The position numbers and the translations under genes were made by a program. 64,000 nt of DNA from assembly GCA_938006335.1 (NCBI GenBank), contig CALLMF010000027.1:48886-112885 (forward strand), given 5' to 3'. The DNA is from an uncultured Granulosicoccaceae bacterium (GTDB lineage Bacteria; Pseudomonadota; Gammaproteobacteria; Granulosicoccales; Granulosicoccaceae). A model generated the notes under the pieces. It had not been told where the DNA came from, did not search any database, and saw only the letters and a program-made list of their open reading frames with translations. How positions within the stretch are numbered: the first letter of the stretch is position 1; the number at the start of each line of letters is the position of its first letter. Positions 50,192-59,195 of the stretch are shown here, piece after piece.

Positions 50192-50273
50192 CTTTCGAGC
50201 CTGAATCGAGGGAAATTGGAGCACACAGCCGAGCTGACAAGCCCATGGACTGCGGATTTTTAGCCCCTCCGAT

Positions 50274-50293
50274 AATTTGACTCGATCGCAACA
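50274..50293 (+). repeat. 20-bp motif, copy 2 (reference copy)
   Basis: AATTTGACTCGATCGCAACA, used here as the reference. It starts 102 bp after copy 1 and forms a hairpin with the inverted copy 3: a 10-bp perfect stem (50275-50284 with 50320-50329) continued by a further 5-bp and 2-bp helix. Confidence 0.75.
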
Positions 50294-50310
50294 AAACCGA
50301 TCGCTGCAAG

Positions 50311-50330
50311 TGCTGCGAACGAGTCAAATC
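50311..50330 (-). repeat. 20-bp motif, copy 3, inverted
   Basis: Read on the minus strand it is GATTTGACTCGTTCGCAGCA, matching the reference at 17 of 20 positions. It closes the hairpin with copy 2. Confidence 0.7.
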
Positions 50331-50460
50331 CACTTCCTGAAAAACGGTGGAAACTCAGGCGTAGGGCGCGAGAAATGCAACAAATCGATGCGAGTGATGC
50401 AAATGCTCGTCAAATACACAACAAATGCCGCCTTCACGGCGCGCAATGCTGCAATGCGCG

Positions 50461-50480
50461 TGTTGCGAGCGAGTCTAATT
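50461..50480 (-). repeat. 20-bp motif, copy 4, inverted
   Basis: Read on the minus strand it is AATTAGACTCGCTCGCAACA, matching the reference at 18 of 20 positions. No close partner is visible beside it. Confidence 0.7.
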
Positions 50481-50625
50481 TTTCGATGGGCCAACAAGTA
50501 GGGGATCAAGAGGCGCCCTGCGTCGCTGCCAAATGGCTTCCCACTCGCCTCTCATCGTCTTCATCGCCTTCATCACCTCCGAATCGCTACCCCAAAAAGT
50601 CGCTGCAGTCAGCCGACCTCTGCGG

Positions 50626-51423
50626 CTATTCGGGATTACCAAACGCTTCGTTTGCAAGGTCCGGCCGATCCGTGACGATGCCATAGACACCGCGCGCCTG
50701 AAGATAATGCATCCGAGCAGATTCGTTGATCGTCCAGTACACGGTTCGGACGTTGTTCGCGTGCGCAGCGTCGATGAACGCCTGCCGATCGAGTGGTAGT
50801 CCCCACCAACGCGTCGGAATCTGCAGATATTGATAAGCGATGTTCTTCTTTGGCGACGCTGCATTGCGCGTCCATCGGCCGAAGTACAAACGCGCGACTT
50901 CGATGTGGCTCGCAGCGGTTGTTACCCCCGGTGAACGTTCACGAAAGCGCAGCAGCGTGGCGGCATGGAAGCTACCGACCGTCACCGAATTCTCCCGATT
51001 GGCGTGTTCGATAGCCAGCGCCACTGTATCCGCTGCCTTGTCAGACCGGTCCTTGATGTCGATATTGACGTGGATATCCGGATAGCGCGCGAACAGTTCC
51101 TGCAGCGTGCAGACTCTCGCGCCCCCGGCCGTCCAGTCCTTGCCGTGAATGTCGATGAAACGATGGCCGGCATCGAGATTCGTGATTTCGGACGCTCGCC
51201 AGTCGCAGACACGGCCACTGCCATTCGTGGTTCGGTCCAGGCGTTCGTCATGGAACACCATGACGATGCCATCGCGGCTCAGGCGCACATCGATCTCGAG
51301 AACGTCCGCCGCAAAACCCAGTGCGATGTCGAACGCAATGGCCGTGTTTTCCGGCGCAAGCACCATCGACCCGCGGTGTGCGTACACCACAGGGCGTGGG
51401 GGGAGTTCAACAGTCGACGTCAT
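50626..51423 (-). CDS. Glycerophosphodiester phosphodiesterase
   Basis: GDPD-family enzyme hydrolysing glycerophosphodiesters to glycerol-3-phosphate and an alcohol. 265 residues with the catalytic signature AHRGSMVLAPENTAIAFDIA (His, Arg, Glu-Asn), EIDVRLSRDGIVMVFHDERL (metal-binding Glu/Asp and His) and DIKDRSDKAADT; the end VYGIVTDRPDLANE is typical. I chose the ATG at 51423; another ATG at 51459 is in frame. No signal peptide, so probably cytoplasmic. Divergent from the PDZ protein gene. Confidence 0.92.
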   Translation of the reverse strand: MTSTVELPPRPVVYAHRGSMVLAPENTAIAFDIALGFAADVLEIDVRLSRDGIVMVFHDERLDRTTNGSGRVCDWRASEITNLDAGHRFIDIHGKDWTAGGARVCTLQELFARYPDIHVNIDIKDRSDKAADTVALAIEHANRENSVTVGSFHAATLLRFRERSPGVTTAASHIEVARLYFGRWTRNAASPKKNIAYQYLQIPTRWWGLPLDRQAFIDAAHANNVRTVYWTINESARMHYLQARGVYGIVTDRPDLANEAFGNPE

Positions 51424-51498
51424 GTTTTGGGGGTTGACGGAACATTGGGCGCACGCCATGTTCTCAGTCCAGATGGTACATCGGCTTATCAGGACACG

Positions 51499-52449
51499 AT
51501 GAGAACTTCGCGCGCAGGCATTGCCGGTATCGTGATCGCTGCTATTGGCGGCGCCGTGGTCGCTTGTGTCATGACGCTTTCGACGCTTGCGCTTCTGCAG
51601 CCGGATGTATGGCCACCCTCTGGCACAGAGGAAACGGTCGCTGTGGACGGGGCTGCTGTCGTTGGGGCCGCCGTCGTTGGAACTGCCGTCGTTGAGAAAG
51701 ACATCGAACGTCTGCAGCAGGCCCTTGATGCCGCCGACGGAGAGCGTCGGCAGCTCTCTGCGAGTCTGGTTGCGCTGAACCGCGAGGTCGTCGAGCTGGA
51801 GGAGTCAGTCAGGCTGCTGGAAGCTGCCGATGCGGAAGCGCTGGCTCAGTCCGATGGGACGTCGTCCGATGACGAGGTTTCAGCTGAGGAGTTGCCGGGC
51901 GAGGCCTTCTTGCCGGGAGCGCAAACGCAGCCCGAGAATGACACTCGCCGCGCGAGCCAGGAGGAGCGCTTGCTTGCTGCTGGAGTCGATCCTTTTACGG
52001 CGAGTCGACTTCAACAACGTCAGAACGAATGGCAGCTTGCGCGCTTGGAGCTGATTGACCGTGCGGCGCGCGAGGGCTGGGGTGACAGTGATCGTCTGGA
52101 GTCAGAGCTCGATGCCTTCGATGGGAGCCGCCCCGATCTGCGGGCGGAGCTCGGTGACGACGCCTACGATCGCTATCTGAGTGAATCCGGACGCCGTAAT
52201 CGCGTCGGCATTCGTACTGTCATACCGGGCTCGGCAGCAGATACGGCTGGCATTCAGGCGGGCGATCTGGTGATTTCCTATGCCAACAACCGACTGTTCT
52301 CTCCCGGTGACCTGCGCGATCAAACCCAAGGCGGCGTTCTCGGCGAGACGGTTACTGTTGTGGTCGAGCGGAACGGTAGCACGCAAACACTTAACGTGGC
52401 GCGCGGTCCGCTCGGCGTCACGCTTTCTCGTGAGCGGAGTGATCCTTGA
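51499..52449 (+). CDS. Membrane-anchored PDZ-domain protein
   Basis: 316 residues, start at the ATG at 51499 with AGGA upstream. One N-terminal membrane segment (IAGIVIAAIGGAVVACVMTL), a short Val/Ala-rich repeat (GAAVVGAAVVGTAVVEK), a coiled coil (~70-115: IERLQQALDAADGERRQLSA), an acidic linker and a C-terminal PDZ domain (VIPGSAADTAGIQAGDLVIS). No protease domain, so it may scaffold or recognise C termini in the periplasm. The 3' end overlaps the convergent aldose epimerase gene by 32 bp. Architecture is clear, function is not. Confidence 0.8.
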   Translation: MRTSRAGIAGIVIAAIGGAVVACVMTLSTLALLQPDVWPPSGTEETVAVDGAAVVGAAVVGTAVVEKDIERLQQALDAADGERRQLSASLVALNREVVELEESVRLLEAADAEALAQSDGTSSDDEVSAEELPGEAFLPGAQTQPENDTRRASQEERLLAAGVDPFTASRLQQRQNEWQLARLELIDRAAREGWGDSDRLESELDAFDGSRPDLRAELGDDAYDRYLSESGRRNRVGIRTVIPGSAADTAGIQAGDLVISYANNRLFSPGDLRDQTQGGVLGETVTVVVERNGSTQTLNVARGPLGVTLSRERSDP

Positions 52450-53431
52450 GTTCGAACACCATGGAGGCTTTCAGGCTCTCGTCCGGTTCGAGTACGTGAA
52501 CGCCAGCTTCGATACCGCGTGAGTGCAGATTGAACGCGTCGTTGGCGTTGGTCACCGGTTCTACAGCGAAAAAAGGTTCTGCCGGGTTGTAGACGATGGC
52601 ATAGCGGCACACGGCGCTCGAGCGCATGACCAGGCCGAGATCAGCGTCCGGCCATCGAATATCGATGTCGCCGTCGAGGCCGGAAAAACAGTTGTCGATG
52701 TGTTGCGCGGGGTCGAGCGATCGCGCAACGCGAAAATCAAGAGTTGCTGGCAGATCCACCGCGGCGCCGTCCGGCAAACAGTCACCGTTGGCATCCGGGA
52801 ATACCCCACTGACCGGTACGCGCAGCTCTGGAGGTGCGCCGCCGCCGATGTCCATAGGTGCGCCGCTGCCGACGTTGTCGGGCACGAGTCTGCGCAGAAA
52901 GTAGGGGTGCCAGCCGAAGCCTGCAGGCATCGGCGTGGTACCGCGGTTGGTCAGCTCGATTTCCGAGGTGAGCAGGTTGCCAGCCAGCACGTGATCGATG
53001 CTGGCGGCGATGGGCCAGGGCCAGTTGATGGGTGCGTGGCCGCGCTGCACGTGTGCGACGCTGTCGAAGTGGCAACTGAGGTGATCATCCGTGGCTGTCG
53101 CAACGTCCCAGGGAAGTTTGCGCAATGCGCCGTGAATCGCGTGCTGTGCGGCTCCCTCGAGTTGCACGTCCGTTCCCGCGAATGTGAATTTCCCGTCTCG
53201 CACTCTGTTGCTGTACGGCAACATCACGAAATTGGCGGCATTGAGGGGGCCACCGTTTCGACAATCCGGGGTGATGTGCAGCCAGTCATCGCCGCGCCGT
53301 GCCTGCAGCGCGCGCCAGCTGACACCTTGGTTCGGATCCAGCCAGAGCCGCCAGTGGGGGGATTGAAGCGTATGCATGTGACCAGATGTGCCCGTTGAAG
53401 ATTCTGAACTCGATATGTTCAAGCTTGTCAT
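52418..53431 (-). CDS. Aldose 1-epimerase family protein
   Basis: Galactose-mutarotase-fold enzyme interconverting sugar anomers. 337 residues with LPYSNRVRDGKFTFAG, AIHGALRKLPW (His), GWHPYFLRRL (catalytic His) and FFAVEPVTNANDAFN (catalytic Glu). An N-terminal Ser/Thr-rich extension precedes MHTLQSPHWRLWLDP, so translation may start at that internal Met (53377). Sugar specificity cannot be given. Overlaps the PDZ gene at the 3' end. Confidence 0.87.
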   Translation of the reverse strand: MTSLNISSSESSTGTSGHMHTLQSPHWRLWLDPNQGVSWRALQARRGDDWLHITPDCRNGGPLNAANFVMLPYSNRVRDGKFTFAGTDVQLEGAAQHAIHGALRKLPWDVATATDDHLSCHFDSVAHVQRGHAPINWPWPIAASIDHVLAGNLLTSEIELTNRGTTPMPAGFGWHPYFLRRLVPDNVGSGAPMDIGGGAPPELRVPVSGVFPDANGDCLPDGAAVDLPATLDFRVARSLDPAQHIDNCFSGLDGDIDIRWPDADLGLVMRSSAVCRYAIVYNPAEPFFAVEPVTNANDAFNLHSRGIEAGVHVLEPDESLKASMVFELKDHSAHEKA

Positions 53432-53546
53432 AGACCCCGCCAGACTGACACACCACTCCGGCGCAGGATTGGCGTGTTGTCAGCGCGCCGGGATTGCGAC
53501 GTTGGTGGTGACTTTCTACACTGAGCGGTAGCGGGCGACTTTGCCG

Positions 53547-54248
53547 ATGAACCAGTTCAACTCGATGTCTAGACGATCCACCTCCGAAACGCGATTCCAG
53601 ACGGCTGCCGTCGTGGCGACCGCATTGACGCTGTCACTGGTCTCTTTCGCCGCCCTGGCACAATCGGGGCTGAAGCTCGGCGACGATGCGGACAGCAGCG
53701 GCGTACTCGATCTAGGCGCGCAGCGCAGCGACACCGAGTCGTCCGGTAGTGAAGGCAGCGCGGCGGGTGCTGCCAGCGCGCTGGACCCGGGCTCTGCCAC
53801 GCTATCTACTGACCCGGCAAACCTGGAGCGCGTCACGCACGGTGCCTGGGAAGTGGCCTGTGCGGCGAACGGGCAGTGTGCGATGGCCCAGATCGGCAAC
53901 GACGCATCCGGCACGCCGGTGCTCGAGATGGTCATTCGCAAGCTACCGGAACCGCTGGAAGTGGGCGATCGCACGGCCATCGCCGTGCTCGACGTCGTGA
54001 CACCGCTCGGCGTGGTGCTCACCGAAGGCCTTGGCCTGACGATTGATTCAGGCCGCACCGAGGCCGCACCGTTCCAGATCTGTACGGAACAGGGCTGCCT
54101 GGTTCGCGAGCCGATCGATGCGGATCTGATCGCGCGGCTCAAGCGCGGGGCCAATGCCAAGGTGTCGATGGTGGCCGCCAACCAGGGCATCGTCGAGTCA
54201 AGCTTGTCGCTGTCAGGTTTCACTCGGGCCTACGACACCGTCAAGTAA
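53547..54248 (+). CDS. Invasion-associated locus B (IalB) family secreted protein
   Basis: 233-residue secreted protein with a signal peptide (VVATALTLSLVSFAALAQS) and an acidic Ser/Gly-rich linker before the IalB-like domain: HGAWEVACAANGQCAMAQIG, DVVTPLGVVLTEGLGLTIDS, FQICTEQGCLVREPID with paired cysteines. The family is named from Bartonella but is widespread and of uncertain function in free-living bacteria. The ATG at 53547 is the earliest sensible start; 53565 is also possible. The SDR gene follows after 24 bp. Confidence 0.83.
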   Translation: MNQFNSMSRRSTSETRFQTAAVVATALTLSLVSFAALAQSGLKLGDDADSSGVLDLGAQRSDTESSGSEGSAAGAASALDPGSATLSTDPANLERVTHGAWEVACAANGQCAMAQIGNDASGTPVLEMVIRKLPEPLEVGDRTAIAVLDVVTPLGVVLTEGLGLTIDSGRTEAAPFQICTEQGCLVREPIDADLIARLKRGANAKVSMVAANQGIVESSLSLSGFTRAYDTVK

Positions 54249-54272
54249 TTTCCCCAGCGACCCTCGCGTCCC

Positions 54273-54995
54273 ATGGCGGATCCGCTCCGCATTGCCATTG
54301 TCGGTGCCAGCGGTGGTATCGGCAGGGCCATGCTTGTACATTTGCTTGGCCGACAGGATGTCGCCTGCGTGCATGCCACCAGCCTGCACGGTTCCGTGCC
54401 GGCGCTGGATGATGAACGCATCATCGCGGCGACCGTGGATGTCACCGATGAGGCTTCAGTGCGCGCGTGGCTGGACGGCATCGAGCATCTTGATTGGTTG
54501 ATCAACTGCGTCGGCATGCTTCATGACGACCAGCATGGCCCGGAAAAGTCGATTCGTCAGGTCGATGCCGATCACTTCTCGCGCAGCATGCAGGTCAACA
54601 CCTTGCCGACGCTGTTACTCGCCAAGCATGCCGAGCGGCTGCTCAAGAAGAGTGATTCCGCGGTGTTTTCAACGATCTCCGCCCGGGTGGGCAGTATCGA
54701 AGACAACCGTCTCGGCGGCTGGATCAGTTATCGCGCATCGAAGGCTGCGCTGAACATGGCGCTCAAATGCATTGCTATCGAGTGGCAACGCTCTGCAAAG
54801 CACATACGTGTGCTGTCATTGCACCCGGGAACGACGGACACACCCTTGTCCAAGCCGTTCCAGGGCAATGTGCCCGAGGGCAAACTGTTCTCACCAGAAA
54901 AGACTGCAGCGCTACTGATCAGTCAGCTCGATGGTGCCGGGGCGCATGCGTCCGGAAGATTCATCGACTATGCGGGTGAGCCGATCCCCTGGTAG
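54273..54995 (+). CDS. Short-chain dehydrogenase/reductase
   Basis: SDR-family NAD(P)-dependent oxidoreductase of 240 residues. The cofactor motif is IVGASGGIGRAML, with LINCVGMLHDD as the NAG-type motif and the catalytic YRASKAALNMALK (Tyr-xxx-Lys). The layout is that of CsgA/C-factor-like SDRs (LSLHPGTTDTPLSKPFQGNV). Substrate unknown. Likely co-transcribed with the IalB-like gene; convergent with ttcA, 15 bp away. Confidence 0.88.
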   Translation: MADPLRIAIVGASGGIGRAMLVHLLGRQDVACVHATSLHGSVPALDDERIIAATVDVTDEASVRAWLDGIEHLDWLINCVGMLHDDQHGPEKSIRQVDADHFSRSMQVNTLPTLLLAKHAERLLKKSDSAVFSTISARVGSIEDNRLGGWISYRASKAALNMALKCIAIEWQRSAKHIRVLSLHPGTTDTPLSKPFQGNVPEGKLFSPEKTAALLISQLDGAGAHASGRFIDYAGEPIPW

Positions 54996-55010
54996 CGGGC
55001 AGGGCCAGAT

Positions 55011-55850
55011 TCAGCCGCGTCGAGCGTTGGAATCGAAGTCGTACAAGGATCGATCAAGCAGGTGTGACGGTACCACCTGACCGAGAGCGGTAAGCATCGA
55101 TGCAATGCGAGAGGGATCCTCTCTCTCCCATTCGCTGATCATCGCCTTCATGTTCTGCCGTTGCAGGTTGGGTTGGGAGCCGCACAAATTGCACGGAATG
55201 ATCGGGTAGCCCGCGGCCGCAGCGTGTGTCTCGATCTCGTGCTCGCGGCAATACGCCAGCGGGCGGATCACGATGTTGTCGCCATCGTCGCTGGTGAGCT
55301 TGGGAGGCATGGACTTCAACTGCCCTCCATGGAAGAGGTTCAGCAACAAGGTCTCGAGCATGTCGTCGGCGTGGTGGCCCAAGGCGATCTTGCTGGCGCC
55401 AAGCTCACGCGCGGTGCGATAGAGGATGCCACGACGCAATCGAGAGCAGAGCCCACAGGTGGTGCGTCCCTCGGGCACCTTTTCCGTGACTACAGAATAG
55501 GTGTCCTCTTCCACGACGCGATAGTTCACGCCCAGGCCCTCCAGGTACTCGGGTAGCACATGCTCCGGAAAGCCCGGCTGCTTCTGGTCGAGATTGACAG
55601 CGATCAGCTCGAACGAGATCGGCGCCACGCGCTGCAGATGCAGCAACAGATCGAGCAAGGTGTAGCTGTCCTTGCCACCCGACAGGCACACCATGATCAG
55701 GTCGCCTTCCTCGATCATGTTGAAGTCGACGACGGCGCGGCCGATGTCCCGGCGCAGTCGCTTGAGCACCGCAGAGCTGTCGCGGCGACGCGGGGCCGGT
55801 GGCGGGACCACCACAACGCCGGTGGAGTGCTGGAGCAGGTTTGCGTTCAC
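55011..55850 (-). CDS. ttcA: tRNA 2-thiocytidine(32) synthetase TtcA
   Basis: Thiolates cytidine 32 of tRNA with ATP and an Fe-S cluster. 279 residues with the PP-loop [17 protein letters not shown] and the cluster-binding cysteine pair in [40 protein letters not shown] and [13 protein letters not shown] are further signatures. The start is a GTG at 55850; the N terminus ([17 protein letters not shown]) is a variable extension. 51 bp downstream of the Gfo/Idh gene on the same strand. Confidence 0.95.
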   Translation of the reverse strand: MNANLLQHSTGVVVVPPPAPRRRDSSAVLKRLRRDIGRAVVDFNMIEEGDLIMVCLSGGKDSYTLLDLLLHLQRVAPISFELIAVNLDQKQPGFPEHVLPEYLEGLGVNYRVVEEDTYSVVTEKVPEGRTTCGLCSRLRRGILYRTARELGASKIALGHHADDMLETLLLNLFHGGQLKSMPPKLTSDDGDNIVIRPLAYCREHEIETHAAAAGYPIIPCNLCGSQPNLQRQNMKAMISEWEREDPSRIASMLTALGQVVPSHLLDRSLYDFDSNARRG

Positions 55851-55901
55851 GCCGCGAACAATAGCAAGAGCGCTGTGGCGGTGCTGACGCTGTGGCGGTG
55901 C

Positions 55902-56936
55902 TTACAGTGAATACCAGCGCTCGTTCTCGCTCGAGTGGTAAATGAGCGCCTCGAGACGTCGATTCACCAGATAGTCCTCGGCCTCGTTGATCAGGTCCGA
56001 GCCGTCACGCAGATGCGCAAGCACGTGCTCGCAATAGCGGTACACACAGTCGCCGCCGAAGTCGATGTCATCGAAGGTGTAGTCGTGTTCGATCGCTTCG
56101 CGACTACCGTGAGCACGCACGTGAATCCGTCCATCACCATCGAGGGTGAGGGTACCGTCGTTGCCTTCGATGGTCATCTCGCCCATGACGCGACGCGGGT
56201 TCTCGGCCGCATGGTCGACCAGACGGTTGGCGTTGAACACACCGCGCGTGCCATTCTCGAACTCGAACATCACGATGCCGGCATCTTCTCCGGCAATCGC
56301 CGGGTTCAGGCGTTTCAGCCGTGCGAAGAGCCCAGTGACATCACCCATCAGGTAACGAAACAGATCGATGAAGTGCACGCCCGTCTCGCGGATCAGGAAC
56401 TGAGGCTGGTCGCGAAAATACGCCTGGCGATCGAGGTAGGCATTGTCGCCCTGGCCATCGCCGGGGCGAAAGTCAAAGCGGATTTCATGCAGTGTGCCGA
56501 GCACGCCCGTCAGCAACAGCGCATCGATCTCGGCGTACCAGGGCTGGAAGCGGAAGTTCTCATGCACGACGACCCGGGTGCCAGAGCCCTCGATTTTCTC
56601 AAGCACGGCCTCAGCCTCGGCAAGCGAATCGCAAAATGGCTTCTGGCATGTCACCAGCGGCACGCCGGCAATCATGCACTCGCGAATCAAGCCGGCATGT
56701 GTGTGCGGCGGGGTGACGATATCGACGACATCGAGAGGCGCGTGCGCCGCTAGCGCGATGATGGAATCGTGAACAGAGGGTATGTCGTGTTGGCTCGCAA
56801 ACTCCTGCCCGTCGGTCATGTCCAGCGATACCAGACCACTGAGTTCGACGCCATCAAGACGGTTCCAGGCGTTGGCGTGGTAAGCCCCGAAGTAGCCATG
56901 CCCGACCAATCCGACACGCACTGTACTGTCGCTCAT
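55902..56936 (-). CDS. Gfo/Idh/MocA family oxidoreductase
   Basis: NAD(P)-dependent sugar or inositol dehydrogenase-like protein, 344 residues. The Rossmann motif is GLVGHGYFGAYHANAWNRLD; VTCQKPFCDSLAEAE corresponds to the family EKP motif, here with Gln in place of Glu, and ETGVHFIDLFRYLMGDV is the C-terminal catalytic-helix region. Its ATG overlaps the stop of the upstream dehydrogenase gene by 4 bp (ATGA), with GGAGAG as ribosome binding site. Part of a probable sugar-acid operon. Substrate unknown. Confidence 0.88.
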   Translation of the reverse strand: MSDSTVRVGLVGHGYFGAYHANAWNRLDGVELSGLVSLDMTDGQEFASQHDIPSVHDSIIALAAHAPLDVVDIVTPPHTHAGLIRECMIAGVPLVTCQKPFCDSLAEAEAVLEKIEGSGTRVVVHENFRFQPWYAEIDALLLTGVLGTLHEIRFDFRPGDGQGDNAYLDRQAYFRDQPQFLIRETGVHFIDLFRYLMGDVTGLFARLKRLNPAIAGEDAGIVMFEFENGTRGVFNANRLVDHAAENPRRVMGEMTIEGNDGTLTLDGDGRIHVRAHGSREAIEHDYTFDDIDFGGDCVYRYCEHVLAHLRDGSDLINEAEDYLVNRRLEALIYHSSENERWYSL

Positions 56937-58117
56937 TCATTCTCTCCTTGTGTTTCGTCCAATGCAGCGAGTACTGCGTCGGTGACCGCTTGCGTGCCGG
57001 CCGCACCCCCTCGCTCGACGGTCACCAATTCTCCGGAACGAAAGGCATCGTCTACCGCCGCGACAATGGCGGCGCCTGCGGTACGTGCTTCGGCGCAACC
57101 GTGTCTGGTGCCGAGCCAGTCGAGCATCATCGCGGCAGACAGGAACATGGCTGTCGGGTTTGCCAGGCCCTTGCCGGCGATGTCGGGAGCGCTGCCGTGG
57201 CAGGGCTGGAACACGGCATGTTCATCGCCGATGTCGGCAGAGGGTGCGTAGCCCATGCCACCGATCAGGGCGGCACCGAGGTCCGACAGGATGTCGCCAA
57301 ACATGTTTTCGGTCACCATCACGTCGTAGTCCCAGGGGTGTGTCACCAGGTTCAAGGACATGATGTCGACATATGCGGCATCGTGGTCGAGATCGAACTC
57401 GCTGGCGACCTCCTCGAAGATGCGTCGGAAAAACGCGAACGCGCCGAAGACGTTGGCCTTGTCGATACAGGTCACGCGGGGTGGCCGGGCCATGAACGCG
57501 TCCTCGGACATGGCGACCTCACGGCTCACCCTTGTTCTGATGGTGATGCTGGCCGGGTCGGCTGCCGCTCGTCGATCGCGCGCACGCTGCATGGCAAGGC
57601 GGCAGGCGGTGGCAAACAGTTTTTCGGAGACCTCGCGCGTAATCACCAATGTCTCACGCGCTTCGCGATCGTCCTCGAGCGACCCTTTCGCCTGCGGTGC
57701 GAACAGCCCCTCTATGGATTCGCGCACCAGCACGAAATCGATGTGTTCGGCGCGAGGATCACTCAGCGGACCAGTCACTCCGGGGATACTCCGGATGGGA
57801 CGCAGTCCCGCATACAGACCGAGCTCGAAACGCAGGTCGAGCTGTGGCGTGATTTCGGTGCCGTCCGGATAACGAATCGCCGGATCACCCATCGCGGCCA
57901 GGAGGATGGCGTCACTCGCACGCGCGCTGTCCATGGACGCGGCGGGCAGGGCTTCGCCCATGGATTGCCATGCGGCGGCGCCGGCAGGCAGATCGGTTGT
58001 CGTCAGCGTGACGCCTGTCGGAGCACACGCGTGTCGTAGCACCTCAAGACAGGGTGACATGATCTCTTCACCGATGCCGTCGCCCGGGAACACCGCGATG
58101 TTGAAGTGCTGCGTCAT
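56933..58117 (-). CDS. Isocitrate/isopropylmalate dehydrogenase family protein
   Basis: Metal- and NAD-dependent beta-decarboxylating dehydrogenase, 394 residues. Start IAVFPGDGIGEEIMSPCLEV, substrate-binding RFELGLYAGLRPI, and the metal-binding signature MVTENMFGDILSDLGAALIG followed by HGSAPDIAGKGLANPTA. The family includes 3-isopropylmalate, tartrate and homoisocitrate dehydrogenases. The context (lactonase, Gfo/Idh) favours a tartrate- or sugar-acid-type role over leucine synthesis, and no leuCD is nearby; this is inference. Confidence 0.88.
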   Translation of the reverse strand: MTQHFNIAVFPGDGIGEEIMSPCLEVLRHACAPTGVTLTTTDLPAGAAAWQSMGEALPAASMDSARASDAILLAAMGDPAIRYPDGTEITPQLDLRFELGLYAGLRPIRSIPGVTGPLSDPRAEHIDFVLVRESIEGLFAPQAKGSLEDDREARETLVITREVSEKLFATACRLAMQRARDRRAAADPASITIRTRVSREVAMSEDAFMARPPRVTCIDKANVFGAFAFFRRIFEEVASEFDLDHDAAYVDIMSLNLVTHPWDYDVMVTENMFGDILSDLGAALIGGMGYAPSADIGDEHAVFQPCHGSAPDIAGKGLANPTAMFLSAAMMLDWLGTRHGCAEARTAGAAIVAAVDDAFRSGELVTVERGGAAGTQAVTDAVLAALDETQGENE

Positions 58118-58172
58118 GGTGGATATCGAGAAGACCCGTTGAGAGCGTAGAGACGTTGATCGCGGGATGCGA

Positions 58173-59195
58173 TCATGTATCGAGAAGTGCCTGCCAGCCG
58201 GTCACGGGCACCTGCCAGTGCACAGGCTCCGCGCCCGCCACACTGGAGCGATACACCGGGAGCGTATCGCCGAGAAGGTTACCAAGCCACACCTCCGACA
58301 GATCAGCACCTCCAAATGCCAAGTTCGACACATTCCGAAGCGTCTTGCCGGCGGCCTTGTCGAGATGCGGGCGTCCAAGCGTGTCTGTTTCCCACGCGTG
58401 CTCGACCCAGGCAACGTGTTCTGGATCACAATCACCGAGCAGCTCGGTCACTGTGCCCGAGGCGCTGACATGCAGCACGCGGTTGCTGACGATGCTGGTG
58501 ACCCACAGTCCACCGTCGGCGTCCTGAGCGAGACCATCGGGGTAGATGCCGTGTCCGAATCGCGCGTGCACTCGCGGGTTTGACAGCTGCGCATCCGGGC
58601 CGAGATCAAACACGGTCAGTCGACGCGCGAAAGTCTCGTTGACGTAGACGCAGCCGGCGGCCACATCGACGATGCACTCGTTGGTATAGCCGAGACCATC
58701 TGCCACGATGCGGGCGTTGCGCTCGCCCGGTTCCGCCACCGCGATGAAGCCGGTATGTGCCGAGCGCCGGTAGTCCCGAGAGCGTGGCGTCAGTCGCGTG
58801 CTCACCGTGATCCACAAGCGCCCGTCCGGGTCGGTCACGATGAAGTTGGCAGGCGGCATCGGGGAGCCGTCCACGGTGTCCACGATGATCCGTGACTCGC
58901 CGTTCGGGGACAGTTCCACGATGGCGCCCCGGGTGTCGCCGAGGTGGGCCATCAGCAGGTTGCCATCGGCGTCCAGAGCAATGCCATTGGGGCGCAACGC
59001 CTCATCACCGAAGGCCCTTAGCGGTGCCCGGGCCAACACGTGCAGGGTCCTGTCCCCCTGGATCAGGCTTACGCCTCCATACCCATGCCAACACGGCGCA
59101 AACGTCAGCCCGCTGGCGTGAGCCAACGCACATTCCGGCCGTTTGAGGTCGTGGCCGAATGAACCGATTTGCTCGAGGACAGGGTGTTCAGGCAT
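58173..59195 (-). CDS. SMP-30/gluconolactonase-like protein
   Basis: Six-bladed propeller lactonase of the SMP-30/gluconolactonase/LRE family, 340 residues. The ATG at 59195 starts MPEHPVLEQIG; the frame remains open far upstream but that part overlaps the divergent aminotransferase gene. Signatures: ALRPNGIALDADGNLLMAHL, YTNECIVDVAAGCVYVNETF (Asn ligand) and YPDGLAQDADGGLWVTSI (metal Asp). It probably opens a sugar lactone. First gene of a three-gene group with the dehydrogenase (55 bp downstream) and the Gfo/Idh protein. Confidence 0.85.
   Translation of the reverse strand: MPEHPVLEQIGSFGHDLKRPECALAHASGLTFAPCWHGYGGVSLIQGDRTLHVLARAPLRAFGDEALRPNGIALDADGNLLMAHLGDTRGAIVELSPNGESRIIVDTVDGSPMPPANFIVTDPDGRLWITVSTRLTPRSRDYRRSAHTGFIAVAEPGERNARIVADGLGYTNECIVDVAAGCVYVNETFARRLTVFDLGPDAQLSNPRVHARFGHGIYPDGLAQDADGGLWVTSIVSNRVLHVSASGTVTELLGDCDPEHVAWVEHAWETDTLGRPHLDKAAGKTLRNVSNLAFGGADLSEVWLGNLLGDTLPVYRSSVAGAEPVHWQVPVTGWQALLDT

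Larger units (their letters stand above)
50013..50625. other. Gene-free, AT-richer region with an inverted-repeat family
   Basis: This 613-bp gap lies between the GDPD stop and the UbiH-family start, both on the minus strand. Short frames exist but none has recognisable protein features. The stretch looks AT-richer than its surroundings and carries four copies of a 20-bp motif, two in each orientation, plus two long hairpins (50171-50218; 50275-50329). It could be a remnant of a repeat element, a structured leader for the UbiH-family gene, or a noncoding RNA; the sequence alone does not decide. Confidence 0.6.

Noticed and set aside
50277..50501. Small frames in the 50.0-50.6 kb gap (for example a 74-codon plus-strand frame)
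   Set aside because: They run through the repeat motifs, show no domain or transmembrane pattern and no convincing ribosome binding site.
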